From positions 7,310,001 through 7,374,000 of the forward strand of contig NZ_LT827010.1 in NCBI RefSeq assembly GCF_900119315.1: DNA of 64,000 nucleotides. The letters run 5' to 3'. Made by a program: the position numbers and the translations under genes. Every line of letters begins with the position of its first letter. Within the stretch, counting starts at the first letter, position 1. This document shows, piece by piece, positions 45,954 through 53,070 of the stretch. Origin of the DNA: Actinoplanes sp. SE50/110 (GTDB taxonomy: Bacteria > Actinomycetota > Actinomycetes > Mycobacteriales > Micromonosporaceae). The notes beneath the pieces are model-generated. The model searched no databases and had not been told where the DNA came from. It saw nothing but the letters and a program-made list of their open reading frames with translations.

Positions 45954-48240
45954 GAGGTTCTACGGCATCCGGCACCACGGGCCCGGCTCGGCCCGGGCGG
46001 TGGTGCGGGAGCTGACGGCGCAACAGCCGACGGTGCTGCTCGTGGAGGGCCCGCCGGAGGCTGACGAGCTGGTGCGCTGGGTGGCCGGCAGCGACCTGGA
46101 GCCGCCGGTCGCGCTGCTGGGCTATGCGGTGGACGATCCGGGGCGGGCCGCGTTCTGGCCGTTCGCGGTCTTCTCGCCGGAGTGGCAGGCGATCCGGTGG
46201 GCGGTGGACAACGAGGTGCCGGTCCGCTTCTTCGACCTGCCCTACGCGTATCGGGTCGGCGACGAAGACGGTGGTCCCGCCCCGGCCGAGGCTTCCCCGC
46301 GGGTCGGCGATTCTCCCCCGGTCGAGGGTGACCAGCCGTCCCGTGGGGACGGCGACGCTGAGGCCGGCGGCGACATGGACCGGACGGCCGCGCCCGGACG
46401 GCCGGTGGATCCGATCGGTGAGCTGGCCGCCGCGGCGGGGTATGACGATCCGGAGCGCTGGTGGGAGGACGTGGTCGAGCATCGCGGGATGCCGGCTTTC
46501 GAGGCGATCGCGGAAGCAATGACGGCGATCCGGGAAGGCGCCGCGGAGGATCCCGAGGACCTTCCGCGGGAGGCCTACATGCGCACGGTCCTGCGGGAGG
46601 TCCGGCGCAAGCACGACAACATCGCGGTCGTCTGCGGGGCGTGGCACGTCCCGGCGCTGACCCGGAAGGTGCCGGCCAAGGATGACAACGCGCTGCTCAA
46701 GGGCCGGCGCAAGGGCAAGGTCGCGTTCACCTGGGTGCCCTGGACGTATGGTCGGCTGGCCTCCTGGTCCGGGTACGGCGCCGGGGTCGGTTCCCCGGGG
46801 TGGTATCACCACCTGTTCACCAGCGCGGACTCGGTCGTGCCGCGGTGGCTGGTGGACGCCGCCGGCGTGCTGCGCGCCGAGGGTGTCCCCACCTCCTCGG
46901 CGCACGTGATCGAGGCGACCCGGCTGGCCGAGGCGCTCGCCGCGCTGCGGGGGCGGCCGCTGGCCGGGCTGGCCGAGGTGACCGAGGCCGCCGAGGCGGT
47001 GATGTGCGACGGGGAGCCGCTGCGCACGGCTCTGATCAATCGGCGGCTGGTGGTCGGCGAGCGGCTCGGCTCGGTGCCGGACGAGATGCCGGCCGTTCCG
47101 CTGGCTCGGGACTTGGCCGCCCAGCAGCGGAGCCTGCGGCTCAAACCCGAAGCCACCGAACGGGAGCTGAGACTCGACCTGCGCAAGGAGATCGACCTGC
47201 GGCGCAGCCGGCTCCTGCACCGGTTGCGGACCCTGGCCGTGCCGTGGGGCGAGCCGGCTCCCGGGCGCCGCGGGACGGGCACCTTCCGCGAGGAATGGGT
47301 GCTGCGGTGGCAGCCGGAGTTCGCGGTGCGGCTCGTCGAGGGCAGCATGTGGGGCACCACGGTGGCCGCCGCGGCGACCGCCCGGGTGACCCGGCGGGCG
47401 AGCACGGCGCAGACGCTGGCCGAGGTGACCGCGCTGCTGGAAACGTGCCTGCTGGCCGATCTCCGGGATGCGTATCCGCGGGTTCTCACCGCGCTGGACA
47501 CCCGCGCCGCGCTGGACGCCGACATTCACCACCTGATGGCGGCGCTCCCCGCCCTGGCCCGGACGCTGCGGTACGGCGATGTGCGGCGCACCGACGTCGG
47601 CGGTCTCGCGACGGTCACCGCCAGTCTGCTGAAACGGATCTGCGCCGGACTGCCGTCGGCGGCCGGTTCGCTCTCCGACGAGGCGGCCAGGCAGCTGCGG
47701 GACGGCGTGGACGGCGTTCATCAGGCGGTCGGCCTGCTCGCCGACGACGATCTGCGAGAATTGTGGCTGGTGACCCTGGAGTCGCTGGCCCGCCGGCCGG
47801 ACCTGCACGGGTTGCCGGCCGGGCGACTGACCCGGCTGCTGCTGGACGCTGACCGGCTGGATGCCGGCGAGGTCCGCCGCCGTCTGCGGCTGCCGCTGAC
47901 CGCCGGGACACCACCGGCGCACGGGGCCGCCTGGGTGGAGGGGTTCCTGGCCGGCGGCGGGCTGCTGCTGGTGCACGACGATGCGCTGCTCACGCTGGTC
48001 GACGAGTGGCTCGCCGACGTGCCGGCGGAGGGGTTCGATGATGTGTTGCCGCTGCTGAGGCGTACCTTCGGGACATTCGACGCGGGCGAGCGGCGGGCGA
48101 TCGGTGAGCGGGTGGCCGGTCCGCGGGCCGGAGCGGCGCAGGCCGCAGCCGTGACGATCGACGAGAAACGGGCAGTGTCCGTGCTGCCCGTGCTGGGTGC
48201 CCTGCTGGGGCGCGAGATCCGGGTCCGGGAGGACGCATGA
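45946..48240 (+). CDS. DUF5682 family protein
   Basis: Protein of 764 aa. The N-terminus ERFYGIRHHGPGSARAVVRE and LLVEGPPEADELVRWV are the family signature. Then come FFDLPYAY, an acidic low-complexity insertion (about 105-145), VVCGAWHVPAL, and a long C-terminal region rich in helices. The His/Asp-rich N-terminal part suggests an enzyme or nucleotide-binding fold related to TraB/ChaN-like proteins, but no activity is known. Translation is coupled to the MoxR gene before it and, by an ATGA overlap, to the repeat protein after it. Confidence 0.85.
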   Translation: MPERFYGIRHHGPGSARAVVRELTAQQPTVLLVEGPPEADELVRWVAGSDLEPPVALLGYAVDDPGRAAFWPFAVFSPEWQAIRWAVDNEVPVRFFDLPYAYRVGDEDGGPAPAEASPRVGDSPPVEGDQPSRGDGDAEAGGDMDRTAAPGRPVDPIGELAAAAGYDDPERWWEDVVEHRGMPAFEAIAEAMTAIREGAAEDPEDLPREAYMRTVLREVRRKHDNIAVVCGAWHVPALTRKVPAKDDNALLKGRRKGKVAFTWVPWTYGRLASWSGYGAGVGSPGWYHHLFTSADSVVPRWLVDAAGVLRAEGVPTSSAHVIEATRLAEALAALRGRPLAGLAEVTEAAEAVMCDGEPLRTALINRRLVVGERLGSVPDEMPAVPLARDLAAQQRSLRLKPEATERELRLDLRKEIDLRRSRLLHRLRTLAVPWGEPAPGRRGTGTFREEWVLRWQPEFAVRLVEGSMWGTTVAAAATARVTRRASTAQTLAEVTALLETCLLADLRDAYPRVLTALDTRAALDADIHHLMAALPALARTLRYGDVRRTDVGGLATVTASLLKRICAGLPSAAGSLSDEAARQLRDGVDGVHQAVGLLADDDLRELWLVTLESLARRPDLHGLPAGRLTRLLLDADRLDAGEVRRRLRLPLTAGTPPAHGAAWVEGFLAGGGLLLVHDDALLTLVDEWLADVPAEGFDDVLPLLRRTFGTFDAGERRAIGERVAGPRAGAAQAAAVTIDEKRAVSVLPVLGALLGREIRVREDA

Positions 48241-48974
48241 GCCAGAGTTCTGAGGACGCCGAGCTGTTTTCCCACTCGGCCGAGCAGCCGGCGGGCGGGG
48301 AGACGCCTGCGCTGCCGACGATGCTGCAGTTCTCGCATCCGACGCAGGAGGCGGTGATCGGCTCCGCCTCGCACGCGGCCGAGCCGGCGGGGCGGCTGTT
48401 CTCCCACCCGGGTCCGGCGCGGGGCGCGACGGAGTTCGATGAGATGTCCGGTTGGGCGGGCCAGGCCGGCGGCGGGCGTGGCGGCAACCGGAGCGGAAAC
48501 CGGGACCGCGGCCCGGGTGGACGGGGCACCGGAGGACGCGGCGCCGGCGGACGTGGGACCGACGGGCGCGGCGCCGACGGGCGCGCGGCGGGCGGACGCG
48601 GAGCTGACGGTCGCGGCGCCGACGGGCGCAACGCGGAGGGACGCGGCGGCGGACGCGCGGCGAGTGGACGCGGCGCCGACGGGCGCGCGGCGAGTGGACG
48701 CGGCGCGGAAGGACGCGCGGCCGGCCCGCGTGCGGCCGAGGGACATCCGGCCGGCGAACGCGGTGGCGATCGGCAAGCGGCGGGCGGGCGGGCGGCCGAC
48801 CGGCCCGGCGGCACCGGCGGCCGCGGGGACGACGGACGACAGACGACGGGACGAAGCGGGCGCAGGGAAGGGGGCGATCGGGCTGGCCGGGCGGTTGACG
48901 GTCCTACGGGCGCGGAGAGTCGCCGTGAGGGCACAGGCGGGCGAGCACGTCGAACCGGGCGCGCCGATGGCTGA
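48237..48974 (+). CDS. Arg/Gly-rich disordered repeat protein of the MoxR-VWA operon
   Basis: Protein of 245 aa starting in the ATGA that ends the DUF5682 gene. It ends in an 8-bp ATGGCTGA overlap with the VWA start. The first 75 residues contain three LFSH/FSHP segments (ELFSHSAEQ, LQFSHPTQ, LFSHPGPARG). The rest is a low-complexity array built on GRGADGRx units, with R, G, A and D making up nearly all residues, like RGG boxes. A second frame is also open here, but only this one fits the overlaps on both sides. I know no family for it. It may be a linker or condensate-forming partner of the ATPase. Confidence 0.65.
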   Translation: MSQSSEDAELFSHSAEQPAGGETPALPTMLQFSHPTQEAVIGSASHAAEPAGRLFSHPGPARGATEFDEMSGWAGQAGGGRGGNRSGNRDRGPGGRGTGGRGAGGRGTDGRGADGRAAGGRGADGRGADGRNAEGRGGGRAASGRGADGRAASGRGAEGRAAGPRAAEGHPAGERGGDRQAAGGRAADRPGGTGGRGDDGRQTTGRSGRREGGDRAGRAVDGPTGAESRREGTGGRARRTGRADG

Positions 48975-50184
48975 CGAGACCACGTCGACCACGGAGAGCA
49001 CCGCCGGGGCGGCGCGGGAGCGGATGCGGCGGTGGCGGCTGGTGCTGGGTGGGGCGGCGGAGGAGTCGCTCGGCAAGGCGGAGGGGCGGGACGGGGCGGT
49101 CGACGGGGCGCTGGCGGCGCTCTACGACTCCGGCGGGGACGGGGACGGGACCGGCAGCAAGCGGTCCGCGGGGCTGGGCGGGTCGGCGCCGCGGGTCGCG
49201 CGGTGGCTCGGCGACATCCGGGAGTACTTTCCGGGCACCGTCGTGCAGGTGATGCAGGCGGACGCGATCGAGCGGCTCGACCTGACCCGACTGCTGCTGG
49301 AGCCGGAGATGCTGGCGGCGGTCGAGCCGGACGTGCACCTGGTCGGCACGCTGCTCTCGCTGAACAAGGTGATGCCCGACGCCACCAAGGACGCCGCCCG
49401 GCAGGTGGTCCGGTCGGTGGTCGAGCAACTGGAGAAACGGATCGCCCAGCAGACCCGGGCCGCGGTCTCCGGGGCGCTGAACCGGGCCGCCCGGATCAAC
49501 CGGCCGCGGCAGGCCGACATCGACTGGGACCGGACCATCCGGGCGAACCTCAAGCACTACCAGGCCGAGCATCGGACGGTCATCCCGGAACGGTTGATCG
49601 GTTACGGGCGGCGGAGCAGCGCGGTGCACCGTGACGTGGTGCTCTGCGTGGACCAGTCCGGGTCGATGGCGTCCTCGGTGGTGTTCGCCGGGGTGTTCGC
49701 GGCGGTGCTGGCGTCGATGCGGTCACTGCGGACGTCACTCGTCGTCTTCGACACGGCCGTGGTGGACCTCACCGATCAGCTCAGCGACCCGGTCGAGGTG
49801 CTGTTCGGGACTCAGCTGGGCGGCGGGACGGACATCAACCGGGCTGTGGCGTACAGCCAGCAATTGATCTCCCGGCCGCGGGACAGCATCTTCGTGCTGA
49901 TCAGCGACCTGTACGAGGGTGGTGTCCGGGACGAGATGCTGCGCCGGGTGGCGGAGATGACCGCCGCCGGGGTGCAGGTGGTGGCGCTGCTGGCGCTCTC
50001 CGACGAGGGCGCGCCGGCCTACGATCACGAGAACGCGGCGGCCCTGGCGGCGCTGGGTGTGCCGGCGTTCGCGTGCACGCCCGACGCATTCCCCGAGCTG
50101 ATGGCGGCGGCCATCGAACGCCGCGACCTGACCGCGTTCGCCGAACGCTTCGCCGACCGCAAAGCCACCGGAGCCGCCCTGTGA
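48967..50184 (+). CDS. VWA domain protein (CoxE-like partner of MoxR)
   Basis: Protein of 405 aa. The N-terminal 200 residues are helical (MRRWRLVLGGAAEESLG, LLSLNKVMPDATKDAARQVV). The VWA domain starts at about 222 with the MIDAS motif DQSGSM (229-234), then GGGTDINRAV and ILISD-like FVLISDLYEGG. Metal-binding residues are therefore complete. ATG 48967 overlaps the repeat-protein stop. The open frame continues upstream to 48439 in GC-rich repeat DNA, but that part is out of step with the operon and not conserved-looking. It is expected to pair with the MoxR ATPase. Confidence 0.88.
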   Translation: MADETTSTTESTAGAARERMRRWRLVLGGAAEESLGKAEGRDGAVDGALAALYDSGGDGDGTGSKRSAGLGGSAPRVARWLGDIREYFPGTVVQVMQADAIERLDLTRLLLEPEMLAAVEPDVHLVGTLLSLNKVMPDATKDAARQVVRSVVEQLEKRIAQQTRAAVSGALNRAARINRPRQADIDWDRTIRANLKHYQAEHRTVIPERLIGYGRRSSAVHRDVVLCVDQSGSMASSVVFAGVFAAVLASMRSLRTSLVVFDTAVVDLTDQLSDPVEVLFGTQLGGGTDINRAVAYSQQLISRPRDSIFVLISDLYEGGVRDEMLRRVAEMTAAGVQVVALLALSDEGAPAYDHENAAALAALGVPAFACTPDAFPELMAAAIERRDLTAFAERFADRKATGAAL

Positions 50185-50186
50185 CC

Positions 50187-50330
50187 GGCCGCTAACTGCT
50201 GACCGGCCGCCGACCCGCCGCACACCGGCCGCCGACTCGCCGCTGCACCCGCCGCACACCGGCCGCCGACTCGCCGCTGCACCCGCCGCAGACCGGCCGC
50301 CCACTCGCCGCAGACCGGCCCGAACCGGCC
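50187..50330. repeat. 34-bp tandem repeat behind the VWA gene
   Basis: CACACCGGCCGCCGACTCGC recurs with a 34-bp period (50221, 50255, 50289), with decayed copies reaching back to the stop codon at 50184. Confidence 0.8.
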
Positions 50331-50405
50331 GCAGACTGGCACCTGCACCTGCACCCGCGGGAGATCGGCTGCCAACCAGCCGCTGATCGGCGCCGATCTC
50401 CCCGG

Positions 50406-50492
50406 TCACCGTATCCCGGTGAGTAGTACCCGCAGGTAGCGATCGATCCGCTCCTCCGGCGGACCGCCGATCGCAGCGCGAAGACGATCCCA
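50406..50492 (-). pseudogene. C-terminal remnant of a TetR-type regulator
   Basis: The leftward frame reads WDRLRAAIGGPPEERIDRYL, then RVLLTGIR and a stop. This is the last-helix pattern of TetR regulators. The DNA-binding part, which should lie to the right, is missing, and SDR remnant sequence on the other strand begins there instead. Confidence 0.5.
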
Positions 50493-50498
50493 CCCGGG

Positions 50499-50794
50499 AT
50501 GGCGAAGACCGGCCTGGACCGGGACGCGTCACCGGCCGACCGCGCCGTCGGCGCCCTGCTGGGACTCGTTCTGAGCCGACCGGTCGACGAGGCGGTGACC
50601 CCGATCCTCTATGCCGCGACCGACACCGCGGCGCCCACCGGCTGCCACATCGGCCCCGGCCGGCCGTTCCGCCCCCGCGGCCGACCTTCGAGAGGCTGAC
50701 CGGACCGGCGACGGATCCGGTTCTCGCACGACGGTTGTGGGCGCGCTCCGCGGAGCTCACCGGGATCGGCACCGGACTCGCGGACCGGCGGTGA
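50499..50794 (+). pseudogene. C-terminal remnant of a short-chain dehydrogenase, with frameshift
   Basis: Frame 1 reads DEAVTPILYAATDTAAPTGC, then HIGPGRPFRPRG. A different frame continues with FERLTGPATDPVLARRLWAR, then SAELTGIG and a stop at 50792-50794. Together these make the usual end of an SDR of the retinol/protochlorophyllide type (YAAT, GP.G, ARRLW..S.ELTG). The Rossmann half and catalytic YxxxK are absent. Confidence 0.6.
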
Positions 50795-51343
50795 TCAGCT
50801 GGGGCGGCCGCCACCACCGAGGTAGCCGGCCAGCCCCGCCGCAACCGCCGCGTCCCGGAGCTGCTCCGCGTGATGCCTGATCACCGGGACGGCTTTCGCG
50901 GCAAGCGCCTTCACCGACTCGTCGGAGCCGTTGGCGGCCTCGTCGGAGGCCAGTCGCAGGGCCGCGCGGTGCCCGGCCAGCTGGGTGGTGATGTAGTACT
51001 CGTCGAACGTGTCGGTGCCGGCCACCTCGTACCGGTGAGCCAGGGCCTGCTGCTCTTCGGTGGGGTCGGCGGGCAGGAACACGCGCAGCTCACGGGCCGT
51101 CAGGTAGAGGTCGGCGTCCATCCGGATGTGGTCGCGTAGGAAGGTGGCGGCCAGTTCCTTCACCGTCGGGTCGGTGGTCTTGGTCCAGGCGATCCGGCCG
51201 GCCGCGATCTCGGCGAGGTTGACCTGGTGAGCGGCCTTTAGGAAGGCGGCGTCCGACTCGGAGGCGGCGGCCTGCGCGGCGGTGGCCGGGAGAACCAGCA
51301 GCCCGGCCAGGCCGAGCATCGCGGGGATACGGCGGAAAAGCAT
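50795..51343 (-). CDS. DUF4142 family secreted protein
   Basis: Protein of 182 aa. Signal peptide 1-26 (MLFRRIPAMLGLAGLLVLPATAAQA). The mature part is a ferritin-like four-helix bundle typical of DUF4142: DAAFLKAAHQVNLAEIAAGRIA, VKELAATFLRDH, DTFDEYYITTQLAGHRAALRLA, KAVPVIRHHAEQLRDAA. Metal or redox function is suspected for the family but not shown. Its stop directly abuts the end of the SDR remnant. Confidence 0.88.
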   Translation of the reverse strand: MLFRRIPAMLGLAGLLVLPATAAQAAASESDAAFLKAAHQVNLAEIAAGRIAWTKTTDPTVKELAATFLRDHIRMDADLYLTARELRVFLPADPTEEQQALAHRYEVAGTDTFDEYYITTQLAGHRAALRLASDEAANGSDESVKALAAKAVPVIRHHAEQLRDAAVAAGLAGYLGGGGRPS

Positions 51344-51422
51344 CTCAACTCCTCAAATAGGTCATTGCCACCCTAGCCAAGGAGATGTGCGAATTATTCG
51401 CTTTCGCCGGTAAACCTCGGAA

Positions 51423-51644
51423 TCACTGCGTCCAGCGCAGGAAGCGGTCGAAGAGCTCCGGCGCCGGCACCTGCGGCATGTCCCGCGCGGCCTCTTCCAG
51501 GTAGTCCCACATCTTGACGGCGAGATCCATCCGATTGTGCCCCCGTCCGAGCGTCTCCCGCGCCGGCGGGCACGGCCACGGCTGCGCGCAGACCCGGCAG
51601 TCCCAGGACGGACGGGCGGGAAGGTGCTCCGTGCCCTCGGTCAC
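51423..51644 (-). CDS. Small conserved-looking cytoplasmic protein
   Basis: Protein of 73 aa from GTG 51644. Features: SWDCRVCAQPWPCPPARE (two CxxC-like groups that could bind zinc), then MDLAVKMWDYLEEAARDMP and ELFDRFLRWTQ. Short proteins of this type are frequent in Micromonosporaceae and relatives, with no assigned role. The start overlaps a still smaller upstream frame by GTGA. Confidence 0.65.
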   Translation of the reverse strand: MTEGTEHLPARPSWDCRVCAQPWPCPPARETLGRGHNRMDLAVKMWDYLEEAARDMPQVPAPELFDRFLRWTQ

Positions 51645-51748
51645 GTGCGACTCCCCTCGCCGGCGACAAACGGCGGGACGGCCCCCGGGATCCGCCCGCC
51701 AACCTCACCCGTGCACCACACGATGCGCGCGTCGATCAGGCCGGTCAA
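51641..51748 (-). CDS. Possible coupled micro-ORF
   Basis: A 35-codon frame from a TTG with AGAGGGA about 7 bp upstream, ending in the GTGA that starts the next small gene. The peptide is IDARIVWCTGEVGGRIPGAV, then PPFVAGEGSRT. The ribosome site and overlap favour translation; no family is known. Confidence 0.35.
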   Translation of the reverse strand: MTGLIDARIVWCTGEVGGRIPGAVPPFVAGEGSRT

Positions 51749-52001
51749 CGTCCGTTCCCTCTGCGGGTGACAGCTCGGACCGAAAGCCGACAGCACGCAT
51801 CCGCAGCAGGCGGTGGCGCACGATCCGCCGGGCAGAGGGGGCAGCGGCGCGCGAGGGCGCAGGAGCGACGAACCAGAAAGCCGAAGAAAGCCCGGTATGT
51901 CCTGATCTTTGGAACGATGAACACCGAAACGGCCGCACACCAGGCCCGCAGGCAACACCGAGCCGTCCACGACGGACCACCGAGCGACGGAGGAGGGCGA
52001 C
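51645..52001. other. Gap upstream of the first REW-LG paralogue
   Basis: Apart from the micro-ORF at its left end, it holds the shared motif GTATGTCCTGATCTTTGGAA at 51895-51914. There is also the GGAGGAGGG ribosome site just before 52002. No other gene seen. Confidence 0.5.
51895..51919 (+). promoter_or_regulatory. Conserved upstream motif, copy 1
   Basis: GTATGTCCTGATCTTTGGAA, continuing CGATG, 83 bp before the ATG of the gene at 52002. It agrees in 22 of 25 positions with the sequence before the paralogue at 57919. A promoter or activator site is likely. Confidence 0.5.
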
Positions 52002-52730
52002 ATGAGCGACGACGACCGCCCCGACCGCACGCGTGGGGGCAGCGTCTACGCCTCGGAGGCGGCCACCGCGCCACACCGTCGCGGCCTCCAGCGTCGGCAG
52101 ACGGCGATCGGCATCGCCGGCGCGATCGCGGTGCTCGTCGGCTCCGGTTTCATCGTGACCCAGCTGATGGACGCCCGGCAGGACACGCTGCCCGAACCGG
52201 CGGCGCTGGCACCGCTGACCACGGCGGCGACGCCGGGCATGGAGGGCACCGGCGTCTCCGCCGTACCGGGAAATCTGCGGGCCCCGCGCACGACGCACCC
52301 GGCGGAGGCCGCCAAGCGCGCCCCGTCACCCACCCCGATGAGCCTCCCCGAGGAGCCGGGCGCGTCGGCGCCCTATGCGCCGTCGTCGATGGCGGTCGCC
52401 CAGCAGGGGCAGCAGGCGCCGGTCATCCGCCGGGTCGAAACGGTGCATAACGGCACCGTTCGCATCTCCACCGCCCGCGCGGATCTCACCGGCCGCGGCG
52501 ATCTGCAACTCGCGGCCGACACCGGCTTCGCCGCCGGCGACGGCATCCGCTGCACCAACCGCGTCCGCTTCAGCCCGGACGAACCCGCCACCACCCGCGA
52601 GTACCTGCTGCTCTGCTGGCGTACCTCGGACCGCCGCAGCGTGATCACGATGGCGGTCGCCGCCCACGGCGCCCCGACCCCCGCCGACAGCGCCAAGATC
52701 ATTATCCGCGAATGGGATTCGCTGGGATGA
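52002..52730 (+). CDS. Membrane-anchored protein, REW-LG paralogue 1
   Basis: Protein of 242 aa. A cytoplasmic N-terminus of about 33 residues is followed by one transmembrane helix (AIGIAGAIAVLVGSGFIVTQL), then a Pro/Ala/Thr-rich stalk (about 60-135) and a C-terminal beta-rich domain. That domain has two Cys (GIRCTNRVRF, LLLCWRTSDRRSVITM) and ends in IIIREWDSLG. It is paralogous to the protein at 57919-58608, which has the same LLxCWRTS..RSVIT and REW..LG motifs. No family known to me. It converges on the subtilase operon and is probably part of the same surface locus. Confidence 0.75.
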   Translation: MSDDDRPDRTRGGSVYASEAATAPHRRGLQRRQTAIGIAGAIAVLVGSGFIVTQLMDARQDTLPEPAALAPLTTAATPGMEGTGVSAVPGNLRAPRTTHPAEAAKRAPSPTPMSLPEEPGASAPYAPSSMAVAQQGQQAPVIRRVETVHNGTVRISTARADLTGRGDLQLAADTGFAAGDGIRCTNRVRFSPDEPATTREYLLLCWRTSDRRSVITMAVAAHGAPTPADSAKIIIREWDSLG

Positions 52731-53052
52731 GTGCGGGCCGCTTCGGAACAGATCGCCAGATCACATTCTTCAAGCAGATGTCGCACGCTGCGGCCGATAA
52801 CTGACCGCCGCTCCCGCCGCTCCCGGGCACGGCGATTTTGGCCGCTGGCGCGTCCAGGACAAATCGCCGCGCCCTACCGTCCGCGGGTGGTCACGGAAAA
52901 AGCGTGGCCGCGGCATCCGCCGTGGCCACGCTCTTGCTGTCCATCGCTACCGGCTGGCGGCGCAGATGGCCGCGTTGCCGGCATGCCGCCGCATCCCGCT
53001 GGTGCTACCGCCGCCGGTCAGGCGACGACGCCGCTGGTGCCACCGCCGCCGG
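52731..53052. other. Gap between convergent genes
   Basis: GGCGATTT...AAATCGCC (52831-52868) may end the rightward gene. The terminator at 52897-52931 and the 35-bp repeat at 52998-53070 serve the leftward subtilase gene. Nothing else seen. Confidence 0.5.
52897..52931 (-). terminator. Rho-independent terminator of the subtilase gene
   Basis: Read leftwards: GCGTGGCC, 14-base loop, GGCCACGC, then TTTTT. Stem plus T-run makes it one of the few canonical terminators here. Confidence 0.8.
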
Positions 53053-53070
53053 TCAGGCGACGACGATGCT
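52998..53070. repeat. 35-bp repeat copying the 3' end of the subtilase gene
   Basis: CTGGTGCTACCGCCGCCGGT-type units at 52998 and 53033 each contain GGTCAGGCGACGACG, which includes the subtilase stop codon. A third, shorter match lies inside the gene. Confidence 0.75.

Noticed and set aside
48439-48966. Upstream extension of the VWA gene to 48439
   Set aside because: The extension is repeat DNA already used in another frame by the coupled Arg/Gly-rich ORF; the ATG at 48967 fits the operon overlap.
50221-50330. CRISPR-like array (34-bp spaced repeats) behind the VWA gene
   Set aside because: Units are contiguous without unique spacers and only three copies exist; it is a simple tandem repeat.
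52793-52800. GCCGATAA as a FliA -10 element
   Set aside because: No matching -35 (TAAA or CTCA) at 15-17 bp, and it points away from any start codon.
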